Assembly: GCF_900102915.1 (NCBI RefSeq)
Contig: NZ_FNGG01000002.1
Coordinates: forward strand, 461,097-525,096
DNA: 64,000 bases
Source: Salinimicrobium catena
GTDB lineage: Bacteria; Bacteroidota; Bacteroidia; Flavobacteriales; Flavobacteriaceae
Reading direction: 5' to 3'
Positions 26,302 to 34,956 of this stretch are shown here, in pieces. The notes under the pieces were generated by a model. It was not told where the DNA came from and ran no database searches. It worked only from the letters and a program-made list of their open reading frames with translations. Each line of letters begins with the position of its first letter. Positions within the stretch are counted from its first letter, which is position 1. The position numbers were made by a program, and so were the translations under genes.

Positions 26302-29204
26302 TGATTTTTGTGAAAAGTAAATTCAACACACGCACTCATAAAAAATTTCCCTATTTTCTAATTTCAATCTTACTAATTCTTACTACCTCTAGAGGCCTTA
26401 ATGCTCAACAAAACCTCCCCGGCCACGACGAACTAAACGTAGAAATATCCGTTCCCAAAATGGGAATAGTTGAGATTCCCATCGCTATTCAGGGCAATGA
26501 TGCATACCTTCCTGTTCAGGAACTCTTTAATCTCCTTCAACTAAAAAATGTTGAAATTAACACAGGAGTCATAGGCTTCATTATTCATCCCGACTCTACC
26601 TACCATATCAATTACAAAGATCGGGAGATCGTCTACCGGGATGAGATCTTTCCTCTTAAAGAATCTGATGTCATTAAATCACCAACCGGGAATTATTTGA
26701 AATCCGATTATTTCGGAAAAGTGTTCGGATTGCATACCAATTTTTCCTTCCGGAGCCTTTCAGTGAAATTTCAAACCGAAAAGGAATTACCTTTTATTAA
26801 GGAAATGAAGCGAAAGGAGATCCGGGAAAATCTTAACCGGGTAATAGGAGTGGTTAATCCGGATACCATCATGCCTCGCCGGTATCCTTTTTTTAAACCG
26901 GGTTTCATTGATTGGGGAGTTACTTCTACCCAACAAACCCAAATTGTCAATGACAACAGATTTACTTTAGGAGTCGGAACCATGTTTATTGGCGGGGAAA
27001 CAAATCTGAGATTAAATTACTCAACGAGGGTTCCGTTTAATTCCCGCAATCAATTCTATCAATGGAGACTGGTGAACAACTACAGTAAATTTTTCAAACA
27101 GGTCAGCGTCGGCAGGATAAACACTCGTGCTACTTCTTCTGTATTTGCTCCTATAAACGGAGTGCAGGTAAGTAACAGCCCGTTTCAAAACAGGAGAAGC
27201 TTTGGAACTTTTACCCTTAGCGATTTTACAGAACCCAGGTGGACAGTGGAGTTGTATGTGAACAACGCACTGGTGGATTTTACCGTGGCAGACGCATCAG
27301 GATTCTACACTTTTGAAGTTCCACTCATGTATGGAAACACCGCGGTAGATCTCAGATTCTACGGACCCTACGGGGAAGAACGAATTGAGGAGAGAATGAT
27401 CAACATTCCTTACAACTTCGTTCCCAAAAATGAATTCGAATATACTTTGAGTGCAGGAATACTTGAAAATCCGGAAAATGACCGTTTTTCGCGCCTTAAT
27501 ATGAATTATGGTCTCAATAATTCCATTACGCTTGGTGGTGGTGTGGAATATCTTTCTGATGTTAGCAGCGGCGAGGTAATGCCTTTTGTTAATGCTTCTG
27601 CTAGAGTTGCTTCAGGTTTGCTTTTCAGTGGGGAATATATGTATGGCGTCAAAGGAGAAGCTTTATTGAGTTACCACACTCCACAAAGTCTGCAGGTAAA
27701 TGTGAATTACATCAAATATCATGAGGATCAGACCGCCATTAGATTTAATTACCTGGAAGAGCGAAAGATAAGCTTATCTACTCCTATTAGAACCAAGGCA
27801 TTTTATATGTTCAGCAGGTTGAGCTTGAATCAGATCCTTATGCCTGCTACAAAGCTTACCACTGCCCAATTACTGCTTTCAGGAGGATTTATGGGAATAA
27901 GCACCAACCTTACTACTTACGGGATCTTTAACAGCAGGGTTGATGATCCTACTATCTACAGTTCTCTTTCTCAGACCTACAGGTTGCCTTATAAATTTAT
28001 CTTTTCGCCTCGCGTTCAATATGATGTAAGCAGAAATACTTTTACAAATTTAAATGTAGAACTTGAAAGACCCATCTTCAGGAACGGATTTGCCAATGTG
28101 GGCTATGAAAATAACTTCCGCAGAGATGAACATATTTTTGAATTCGGGTTACGCTACAGTTTTGACATGGCTCAAACTTCGTTTTCATCCCGAATTGGAA
28201 AGCACAACAGTTCATTTGTCGAGTCAGCACAGGGAAGTATCCTTTTTGATGACAATACAGATTTTGTGATGGCAAGAAACCGTACATCGGTAACAAGAGC
28301 CGCATTGACACTGGTGCCTTTTCTCGACCTAAACTGGAATGGGCAAAAAGATCCAATGGAACCGGGTGTTCCCGGGCTTGAGCTGGGTAACCGAAGTGGA
28401 AATGTCACATATAATAAGGATAGAACAGTCATAAGAATAACTGAACTGCAGCCTTATGTTGATCTTTTATTACAACTGGATCCAACCAGCCTCGATAATA
28501 TCGCCTGGCATATTCCTGATCCTAAGATCGGCGTGCACACTACTCCAAATCATTTCCAGGAGATTCATGTCCCTGTTCAGGTTTTAGGAGAAGTGGGCGG
28601 AATGGTTTATTTAAAGGATTCCAAAGGAACCCGCGGTCAGGGCCGAATCAGAGTGCAGATCCTGAACAGAGATGATAGTGTCGCGGCTGAGTTTTTAACT
28701 GAAGGAGATGGTTATTTTACTTACTTAGGTCTTGCTCCAGGGCATTACAGAGCGGTTATAGATCCGGAGCAGTTGGAAAATCTTGATTTCAAAGTAAGCC
28801 CTGCTGAAATTCCGTTGAACATTGAAGTTGACAAATACGGGGACATAGTAGATACTTTGGAATTCGTTATTGAACCCAATGTGCCTGAAGAAGTTTCTCA
28901 GAATGACTCCCCTCAAAGCCCCATAAAGGAAACTGAAGAGCCGCTGGTTCCTAAAAAGGCGATCAGGATAGATCTCGGTGAGCGCGGCTATTGGGCCTTT
29001 AGCGACACAGATGATAATATTAAATTGATCCAGCAATTCCTGAAGGAACTGGGTTACGAAAGCGGAAAAATCGACGGGATCTACGGCGAAAAAACGCTGC
29101 AAGCGGTACGGAAATTCCAAAGAGAGACGGGAATTCGCCTGGATGGGATCTTTGGCCCTGAAACTCTTGGAACCCTCGAGGACAGATTAAGTGAGAAAAA
29201 ATAA
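26301..29204 (+). CDS. Usher-like outer-membrane protein with peptidoglycan-binding C-terminus
   Basis: A 967-residue protein. Visible order: signal peptide (cleaved near GLNA|QQ), N-terminal periplasmic domain (40-150), beta-barrel strands, a plug-like beta-sandwich (about 285-370: GVQVSNSPFQNRRSFG, WTVELYVNNALVDFT, VDLRFYGPYGEER), more barrel to about 650, an SdrD-like Ca-type segment FLDLNWNGQKDPMEPG (about 674), a carboxypeptidase-regulatory-like domain (about 765-860), a Pro/Glu linker, and a PG_binding_1 domain (about 905-965: QQFLKELGYESGKIDGIYG). The plug between barrel halves followed by Ig-like C-terminal domains is the fimbrial usher plan. The wall-binding domain is unusual. Start ATG overlaps the stop of the preceding gene by one base. 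Confidence 0.68.
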   Translation: MIFVKSKFNTRTHKKFPYFLISILLILTTSRGLNAQQNLPGHDELNVEISVPKMGIVEIPIAIQGNDAYLPVQELFNLLQLKNVEINTGVIGFIIHPDSTYHINYKDREIVYRDEIFPLKESDVIKSPTGNYLKSDYFGKVFGLHTNFSFRSLSVKFQTEKELPFIKEMKRKEIRENLNRVIGVVNPDTIMPRRYPFFKPGFIDWGVTSTQQTQIVNDNRFTLGVGTMFIGGETNLRLNYSTRVPFNSRNQFYQWRLVNNYSKFFKQVSVGRINTRATSSVFAPINGVQVSNSPFQNRRSFGTFTLSDFTEPRWTVELYVNNALVDFTVADASGFYTFEVPLMYGNTAVDLRFYGPYGEERIEERMINIPYNFVPKNEFEYTLSAGILENPENDRFSRLNMNYGLNNSITLGGGVEYLSDVSSGEVMPFVNASARVASGLLFSGEYMYGVKGEALLSYHTPQSLQVNVNYIKYHEDQTAIRFNYLEERKISLSTPIRTKAFYMFSRLSLNQILMPATKLTTAQLLLSGGFMGISTNLTTYGIFNSRVDDPTIYSSLSQTYRLPYKFIFSPRVQYDVSRNTFTNLNVELERPIFRNGFANVGYENNFRRDEHIFEFGLRYSFDMAQTSFSSRIGKHNSSFVESAQGSILFDDNTDFVMARNRTSVTRAALTLVPFLDLNWNGQKDPMEPGVPGLELGNRSGNVTYNKDRTVIRITELQPYVDLLLQLDPTSLDNIAWHIPDPKIGVHTTPNHFQEIHVPVQVLGEVGGMVYLKDSKGTRGQGRIRVQILNRDDSVAAEFLTEGDGYFTYLGLAPGHYRAVIDPEQLENLDFKVSPAEIPLNIEVDKYGDIVDTLEFVIEPNVPEEVSQNDSPQSPIKETEEPLVPKKAIRIDLGERGYWAFSDTDDNIKLIQQFLKELGYESGKIDGIYGEKTLQAVRKFQRETGIRLDGIFGPETLGTLEDRLSEKK

Positions 29205-29207
29205 TTT

Positions 29208-29720
29208 TCAGGAGTAATTGATCGACAGGATCTCCAGCTGCTGTAATTTCCCTGCCATCATGACTTCTGCCTTTTCTCCTACTTTTTTGCCGGTGAGGGC
29301 TTTTGCAAGGGGTGCCAAAAATGCTATTTTTTGCTGTTTTATATCGGCTTCATCCACCCCGACAATAGTAAATTCCTGCTCTGAATTTTTCCTGTTTCCG
29401 GACAAAAACCTGAATTTTACGGTAGCCCCGAACCGCACTTCGTCGGCAGGCTGATCTTTGGGCTTCAGAATTCTGGCTGAAGCTATTCTTTCATTGAGCA
29501 GCCTTAACTTACCATCTATCACAGCAGTAGCATGCCTTCTTTCTTTATCGCTGGCAATGTCCAGGTGGCGTCTGGCGGCTTCCAGTTCTTCCCGTTCTCT
29601 CGCTAATTCTTCATGTCCCTTCGGAGTGACATAATTGGTCACCCCCAGAGGCAACGCAGCCCTCGGCGGGATGAATGGTGCCTCTTCCTGATCTTCCTCT
29701 TTTACAAATCCGCGGCTCAT
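29208..29720 (-). CDS. GreA/GreB-family transcription factor
   Basis: A 170-residue Gre-type protein that rescues or modulates backtracked RNA polymerase through the secondary channel. The start MSRGFVKEEDQEE and IPPRAALPLG followed by NYVTPKGHEEL is GreB-like; a coiled coil spans about 30-90 and the FKBP-like C-terminal domain shows VRFGATVKFRF and the closing GKKVGEKAEV. Acidic residues at the coiled-coil tip (D and E around DIASDKE) are present. It is convergent with the usher gene, 3 bases apart. Confidence 0.85.
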   Translation of the reverse strand: MSRGFVKEEDQEEAPFIPPRAALPLGVTNYVTPKGHEELAREREELEAARRHLDIASDKERRHATAVIDGKLRLLNERIASARILKPKDQPADEVRFGATVKFRFLSGNRKNSEQEFTIVGVDEADIKQQKIAFLAPLAKALTGKKVGEKAEVMMAGKLQQLEILSINYS

Positions 29721-29803
29721 AAAATTCTTTTCCTAAATATCCGAAATACGCCTCACTTTTCAAAAAAGGTCCTTTTGCGCAGGATTTCCTGTATTTTTAC
29801 GGC

Positions 29804-31063
29804 ATGAAAAAATTGCTGGTAATAGGCTATGTTTGGCCCGAGCCCGATTCTTCGGCGGCAGGCAGGCGCATGCTTCAGCTGCTGGACCTCTTTTTAGAGC
29901 AGGATTACGAGATCACCTTTGCCACGACTGCGGCTGAAACCGAGGTGATGACAGATCTTTCTGCACTGGGAATAGCTACGGAAAAGATCAGGCTGAATCA
30001 TCCTTCTTTTGATGATTTCCTGGCGGAAATGGATCCGGAAATAATCCTTTTTGACCGTTTTATGATGGAAGAACAATTTGGGTGGCGTGTTGCAGAAGTA
30101 TGTCCTGATGCCATAAGGATACTGGATACCGAAGATCTTCACTTTTTACGAAATGCCCGGCAGGAAGCAGCAAAGCGAAACCTGGAATTGAACTCCAAAA
30201 TGCTTCAGTCTGATCTTGCAAAAAGAGAAATCGCCAGCATCTACCGCTGTGATCTGTCACTGATCATTTCGGAAGCGGAAATGGACCTGCTTCAGATGGA
30301 ATTCGGGATCAGTGAAAAACTGTTATTCTATCTACCCTTTTTGGAGACAGAACTTTCCGAAGAAGAAAAGAAAAAATTACCCGATTTTGAAGCTCGAAGG
30401 AATTTCATCAGTATCGGAAATTTCAGGCATCAGCCAAATTGGGACGCGGTACTTAACCTAAAACAGAACATCTGGCCACTCATAAGGAAAGAACTTCCGC
30501 AGGCCGAAATTCATATTTATGGCGCTTATCCGGCTCAAAAGGTTACACAGCTGCACAATGAACGGGAAGGTTTTATTGTAAAAGGCTGGGCAGCGTCCGC
30601 TTCCGAAGTGATTCAAAGTGCCAGGGTCCTTCTGGCTCCATTGAGATTTGGCGCAGGCTTGAAAGGCAAGTTCATCGATGCCATGAAAAACGGAACTCCT
30701 GCCGTTTCCACTTCCGTAGGAATTGAAGGCATGACCGGAGACCTTTCTTGGATGGGAAAGATCGCCAATGAACCGGAAGCCTTCGCACAGGCTTCCGTGA
30801 AACTTTACACCAACAGAGAGCTATGGGAAAAAGGGCAAAGAAATGGGTTTGAGTTGCTGGAAAAGAGGTTCTCTAAAAAGTCCTTTTCCGAAGCCTTTTT
30901 ACATAGGCTCATCGAGTTAAAGGCAAAACTGGTTGAGCATAGGCAAAATAACTTTACCGGCGCCATGCTCACACATCACCAAACAGCGAGCACGAAGTTC
31001 ATGTCACGCTACATCGAGCTTAAAAACAAATTGGAAGAGCTAAACAAGAAACGGCCGATATAA
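29804..31063 (+). CDS. GT-B glycosyltransferase (group 1 / GT4-like)
   Basis: A 419-residue cytosolic glycosyltransferase with two Rossmann-like halves. The N-terminal half starts KKLLVIGYVWPEPDSSAAGRR with the acceptor-side Gly loop; the C-terminal half has IHIYGAYPAQ, FIVKGWAASASEVIQSARV, and the nucleotide-sugar motif PLRFGAGLKGKFIDAMKNGTP ending near GIEGM. Sugar and acceptor are unknown. No capsule or LPS genes adjoin it. A hairpin overlaps its stop codon. Confidence 0.82.
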   Translation: MKKLLVIGYVWPEPDSSAAGRRMLQLLDLFLEQDYEITFATTAAETEVMTDLSALGIATEKIRLNHPSFDDFLAEMDPEIILFDRFMMEEQFGWRVAEVCPDAIRILDTEDLHFLRNARQEAAKRNLELNSKMLQSDLAKREIASIYRCDLSLIISEAEMDLLQMEFGISEKLLFYLPFLETELSEEEKKKLPDFEARRNFISIGNFRHQPNWDAVLNLKQNIWPLIRKELPQAEIHIYGAYPAQKVTQLHNEREGFIVKGWAASASEVIQSARVLLAPLRFGAGLKGKFIDAMKNGTPAVSTSVGIEGMTGDLSWMGKIANEPEAFAQASVKLYTNRELWEKGQRNGFELLEKRFSKKSFSEAFLHRLIELKAKLVEHRQNNFTGAMLTHHQTASTKFMSRYIELKNKLEELNKKRPI

Positions 31064-31073
31064 ATCGGCCGTT
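31050..31073. terminator. Hairpin overlapping the glycosyltransferase stop codon
   Basis: Perfect 10-bp stem AACGGCCGAT / ATCGGCCGTT with a 4-base loop that contains the TAA stop. No T-run follows on either strand, so it is a weak or Rho-assisted terminator at best. It separates convergent genes. Confidence 0.55.
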
Positions 31074-31108
31074 CTATCCAAACAAACAAAACTAACAACG
31101 TAAAACAA

Positions 31109-32449
31109 TCAATAAAACGTTTCCGTCACGAGTTTTTCTTCAAATAACTTGCGGTTGAGCGTTTGCAACGCCTTGATTTTATTTTTTGTGTCCACGAGCA
31201 GGGAAATATTGTTGCTGCTTCCACCGTAAGAGATCATCCTCACGGGGATGTCATTAAGCAACTCGAATAACCTGAAGGTGTGGCGGTCATTGATCACCCC
31301 CTCGCCTACTATGCAGATGATGCTGTGATCGCGATCTACAGAAATTTCACCGTATTCATTGAGTTCATCCAGAATTTGCTGCAGGTTCCTGCAGTCGTCG
31401 ATGGTTAGCGATATAGCGATCTCTGAAGTGGTGATCATGTCAATGGCCGTTTCATACCTGTCAAAAACATCAAAGATCCTTTTTAAGAACCCGTGAGCCA
31501 TCAGCATTCGGTTTGATTTGATCTTGATGGCCGTAATTCCGTCTTTGGCAGAAATGGCTTTTAAACCGTGTGCCTGGATCTCTGATGAGATCTTTGTTCC
31601 GGGTGCATCCGGGGTAAAAGTGTTCTTCAGGAATATCGGGATATTCTTTTCTTTCACCGGAGAAACTGTTTGCGGGTGCAGGATCTTTGCCCCGAAGTAA
31701 GCCAGCTCGGCAGCCTCCTCAAAAGTAAGCTGTTTGAGTGCCGTTGTATTTTCCACATACCTCGGATCATTGTTATGGAAGCCGTCAATATCGGTCCAGA
31801 TCTGTACTTCCTGAGCGTTTATGGCTGCCCCAATGATCGTTGCGGTAAAATCGCTGCCACCACGGTTTAAGGTGTTGATGTTCTTATTGCGGTCAATGCG
31901 AACAAATCCCTGGGTAAGGTAAACCTCGTTGGGAACTTCGCGGTGCAGGGTCTCAAAAAGCAGTTTTTCTACCGGTTCTATATCAGGATTTTCAACGCTA
32001 GCCACATGCATAAAATCCCTCGCATCAAGCAGCGTATTTGAGACACCAACTGCTTCCATGTAATTCGAAAAAATGGTGCTGAGAAAAGTTTCTCCAAAAG
32101 TGACCACAGAGGCTTCTCTTACCGCCCCCGGTTCCTCTTCTGTGGTTTCCAGAAGCATCTCAAAATAAGATTCAAAAAGATCGGTGGTCGCTTTCTTTTT
32201 TTCTTCGGAAGTGAAAAGCTTTGAAATGAGGTCAAGGTGCTTTTGCCTGATCTCTTCTATTACTATACTAGCCTCAGCCTCATTGCCTTCAGCGAGAGCC
32301 CCGTTTAACCTCACCAGTAAATTGGTAACGCCCGACATTGCCGAAACTACCACGATCTTTCTTCCCGGTTGGGAGACGATGATATCGGTTACGCTTTTAA
32401 TGCTTTCTGGCGTTCCAACAGAGGTGCCGCCAAATTTTAAAACTTTCAT
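31109..32449 (-). CDS. lysC: Aspartate kinase
   Basis: Monofunctional aspartokinase: aspartate + ATP to aspartyl phosphate, the first step to lysine, threonine and methionine. The 446-residue chain opens with KFGGTSVG (amino-acid kinase loop), continues with LLDARDFM, NRGGSDFTATIIGAA and the aspartate site EIWTDIDG-like VQIWTDIDGFHNNDP, and ends with two ACT domains for feedback control. The frame extends to 32533 but the residues before the ATG at 32449 do not belong to the family. Which end product inhibits it is unknown. A protein with an ACT-like domain is encoded divergently next to it. Confidence 0.9.
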   Translation of the reverse strand: MKVLKFGGTSVGTPESIKSVTDIIVSQPGRKIVVVSAMSGVTNLLVRLNGALAEGNEAEASIVIEEIRQKHLDLISKLFTSEEKKKATTDLFESYFEMLLETTEEEPGAVREASVVTFGETFLSTIFSNYMEAVGVSNTLLDARDFMHVASVENPDIEPVEKLLFETLHREVPNEVYLTQGFVRIDRNKNINTLNRGGSDFTATIIGAAINAQEVQIWTDIDGFHNNDPRYVENTTALKQLTFEEAAELAYFGAKILHPQTVSPVKEKNIPIFLKNTFTPDAPGTKISSEIQAHGLKAISAKDGITAIKIKSNRMLMAHGFLKRIFDVFDRYETAIDMITTSEIAISLTIDDCRNLQQILDELNEYGEISVDRDHSIICIVGEGVINDRHTFRLFELLNDIPVRMISYGGSSNNISLLVDTKNKIKALQTLNRKLFEEKLVTETFY

Positions 32450-32551
32450 AGATTTCTCTTTTCCACAGTGCATAATTACAGACTGGTTTTCAGGGTATAA
32501 AAAAAACGATCTCTTTTTTATATCTTTACACAAAATGTATAATAATTAACA

Positions 32552-33202
32552 ATGAAGACCATAAGTACCTGTGTACATGATATAATTAGGCATCAGCCTT
32601 TTCTTGATGACGCCCTTGCCAGGAACATCATCAACTTTAGTTCTCTGGCAGCCGATCTGCAACCCCAGGTGGAAAAAGAAATGAGAAAACCGGTGAAGCA
32701 GGGTTCCATCATCATGGCCCTTAGACGCTACAGCCCAAAAAGAAGTAAATTCAATACTCGTGATTTTCAGAAATTGGGTGATATGATCGTGCGTTCGGGA
32801 ATCACGGAATTCACCTATCTTAATTCCAAGGATACGGTCGCAAAAAAGGCGCAGTTGCTTAATGCGGTAAAGGATAAAGCTGGAGTATACCTGAATTATT
32901 CCAGTAATTATCAGGAAAGCATCTTTTTGGTTTCGACCAGTCTGCAGCCTACCATTAAAGAGATCTTTAAGGATGAGAAGCTGGTGAACATATCAGATGA
33001 ACTGTCCTCCATCACCATTGCTCTGCCCGAGCAAAATACCAAAACAGTGGGATTATACTTTTACATCTTCAAGCTGCTGGCTTATGAAGGAATCCCTGTA
33101 TATGAGGTGATCTCCACCTCCAACTACTTTACCCTGTTCCTGGAACAGGATTACGTGAACCAGGCGTTCATGCTGATGAACGAAATAAAAAGCAGGGGCT
33201 AA
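32552..33202 (+). CDS. ACT-like domain protein beside aspartate kinase
   Basis: A 216-residue soluble protein. The first 60 residues look helical and the last 70 (SDELSSITIALPEQ, YFYIFKLLAYEGIPVYEVIS, QAFMLMNEIKS) follow the beta-alpha-beta pattern of an ACT domain like that at the end of aspartokinases. It is transcribed divergently from lysC across about 100 bases. I infer an amino-acid-sensing role, perhaps regulation of lysine/threonine synthesis; the front half could be a nucleic-acid-binding region but I see no convincing HTH. The gene ends 2 bases before the convergent beta-propeller gene. Confidence 0.65.
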   Translation: MKTISTCVHDIIRHQPFLDDALARNIINFSSLAADLQPQVEKEMRKPVKQGSIIMALRRYSPKRSKFNTRDFQKLGDMIVRSGITEFTYLNSKDTVAKKAQLLNAVKDKAGVYLNYSSNYQESIFLVSTSLQPTIKEIFKDEKLVNISDELSSITIALPEQNTKTVGLYFYIFKLLAYEGIPVYEVISTSNYFTLFLEQDYVNQAFMLMNEIKSRG

Positions 33203-33204
33203 TA

Positions 33205-34035
33205 TTAATTCAGTCGATACCACCAGATGGCGTTCTGGTGGTTCATAGGAAGCACCAGTTCTTCTGTACCTTTCAGAAACAGGATATCGCCAGAACTTTT
33301 TTCTGATCGAAGTACCTTCTCCATTCTGCCATTCGTGTTGATCCTGTAGATGTCTCCTGTGGCCCAGTCTGAAACGTAAAAACTGTCGGGAGCTATTTTT
33401 TGAATCCCGTCCAGGTTTCCTATACCTTTTGGGCTGATCTTTTTGATCTCTTTCGATTTCCTGTCCACCTGGAGAAGATGTCCCGGTTCATCCTTGCCCC
33501 AGGAAGCTACAAAGATCTTATCTTCAGAAACCAGCAGCCCGTTTGGGCGTTCCAGTTCTTGAGTATTTAGCCATTCTGAAATGTTCCCGGAAACATCCCT
33601 TTTATAAATGATATTTCCAACCAGGTCCGAGATGTAAATGTTTCCTTCTTGATCAGCGGCAATATCATTCAGCGATTTGGCATTTTCTACTTCGGTCTTA
33701 CTGATGATGTCCCCGGAAGCAGGATCTATTTCCACCAAAAAGCTAATATCTGTAACGAACAATTTATCCCCATGCAGCAGGAGTCCTTTGGGGTCTTGCA
33801 GGCCTTTCGCCCAGATAGTATCAAGGATCTCTCCGTTTTCAGAAACTTTAGATATAAATCCATCCTGCTCCTCCTTCCCTGCCATGTTGGAAACGTAGTA
33901 CACCTTTTGCTGCTCATCAAAGACCACTGACTCCGGGTGATGAAAACCCTGTAGCTGTTTGTAGGGTTTCTTTGTCTTTTGTGCATTGGCCTGGATGAAC
34001 AAACCAAGTAAAAGGCTGATCACAAAATATTTCAT
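33205..34035 (-). CDS. Secreted SMP-30/NHL-type beta-propeller protein
   Basis: A 276-residue exported protein with signal peptide (ending IQANA|Q) and propeller repeats of the SMP-30/gluconolactonase kind: HPESVVFDEQQKVYYVSN, DPKGLLLHGDKLFVTD, SLNDIAADQEGNIYISD, RPNGLLVSEDKIFVASWG, NLDGIQKIAPDSFYVSDW. The repeated Gly/Asn-Asp pattern could bind a metal as in lactonases. Substrate unknown. Monocistronic. Confidence 0.8.
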   Translation of the reverse strand: MKYFVISLLLGLFIQANAQKTKKPYKQLQGFHHPESVVFDEQQKVYYVSNMAGKEEQDGFISKVSENGEILDTIWAKGLQDPKGLLLHGDKLFVTDISFLVEIDPASGDIISKTEVENAKSLNDIAADQEGNIYISDLVGNIIYKRDVSGNISEWLNTQELERPNGLLVSEDKIFVASWGKDEPGHLLQVDRKSKEIKKISPKGIGNLDGIQKIAPDSFYVSDWATGDIYRINTNGRMEKVLRSEKSSGDILFLKGTEELVLPMNHQNAIWWYRLN

Positions 34036-34154
34036 ACTCCTGATTTTATCTAAAACTACAAAAAATGATTTTAGGAAACATTTAAATTAAACTTTTCCCA
34101 AACACCCTGCAGGCAAACCAGGATTGCTTTATTTTTACCCTGAAAAAAATTGCT

Positions 34155-34283
34155 ATGAGGAAGATCATCAGAGCTCTGTTAGCCGGATGGGGTGCCAAAA
34201 AACTTGGAGGCGGATGCGGATGCATCGGCATGATAGTGGTCTTCATCATTCTTTGGTGGCTCTTATCCAACCTGGGGATCTGA
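34155..34283 (+). CDS. 42-residue Gly/Cys-rich small membrane protein
   Basis: A short gene that standard length cut-offs would miss: ATG at 34155, TGA at 34281-34283. The peptide begins MRKIIRALLAGWGAKKLG, has a GGGCGC turn, then one membrane helix (IGMIVVFIILWWLL). The two Cys three residues apart in the Gly-rich turn look functional. From memory, near-identical small proteins occur in other Flavobacteriia; a database search would settle this. It sits alone between two minus-strand genes. Confidence 0.65.
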   Translation: MRKIIRALLAGWGAKKLGGGCGCIGMIVVFIILWWLLSNLGI

Positions 34284-34294
34284 TCTTCTTCCTT

Positions 34295-34927
34295 TTATTG
34301 AAAAAAATATCCGAAGCCTATCGTGAACATTATGATTCCGTAGAGATAATGCTCCAGGCTCACATTCAGTAAACTTTTCGTCTGATAGTAATTGTAAATA
34401 AAGACCCAACTCACCAGAAAGGTCGCGATGGGTGCTACAAAGTTTCCGTAGATGAAATGTGTAAGACCAAAGATAAAGGCATTACTGAACATTAGCAGGT
34501 ACTTTTCCGGGATGAGAGCTTCATACCGGTGAAAATAGTAGACCCTGTAAATGATCTCCTGCGGAAATACAGAAGCTATAGGATACAAAAAGAAGGTAAG
34601 CACATAGCCTTCAAAGTTCTTGATGGGATAACTCAGGAACAGGTCCGGAAAGATCCACCAGGTGAACCATACCAGCAGCAGGGTAATGATCACGATTCGC
34701 ACCACACTTTTTCCCACATATCTTTTTCTAAAACGCGTAAGGACTCTTCTGTCAAACTCAGGGTCGCTGAGCATGAGCAGTAAGAATGTTCCTGCGATCA
34801 ACACCAGTGGAATGATCTTATACCAGCCTTCCAGGTATCTGTTGACGATAAAGGGCACAAATACATAGAAAATTATGAATTCAAAGACCAGAAAAGGTGT
34901 TGATGTGTAGAAGTTTTTAATGCTCAT
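34295..34927 (-). CDS. CPBP-family intramembrane metalloprotease-like protein
   Basis: A 210-residue protein with about seven membrane segments and the CPBP (Abi/Rce1) motifs: PQEIIYR at 122-128 for EExxxR, FGLTH at 153-157 for FxxxH, and HYLYG at 193-197. The first Glu of EExxxR is Gln123, while Glu124, Arg128 and both His are kept. Family members cleave within membranes or process prenylated proteins and bacteriocins; the Gln may alter activity. Third gene of a minus-strand unit with PAP2 and a 3D-domain lipoprotein, spaced by 29 bases each. Confidence 0.75.
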   Translation of the reverse strand: MSIKNFYTSTPFLVFEFIIFYVFVPFIVNRYLEGWYKIIPLVLIAGTFLLLMLSDPEFDRRVLTRFRKRYVGKSVVRIVIITLLLVWFTWWIFPDLFLSYPIKNFEGYVLTFFLYPIASVFPQEIIYRVYYFHRYEALIPEKYLLMFSNAFIFGLTHFIYGNFVAPIATFLVSWVFIYNYYQTKSLLNVSLEHYLYGIIMFTIGFGYFFQ

Positions 34928-34956
34928 GTCCGGATCTGAGGAAAGAAAAACTTCTG

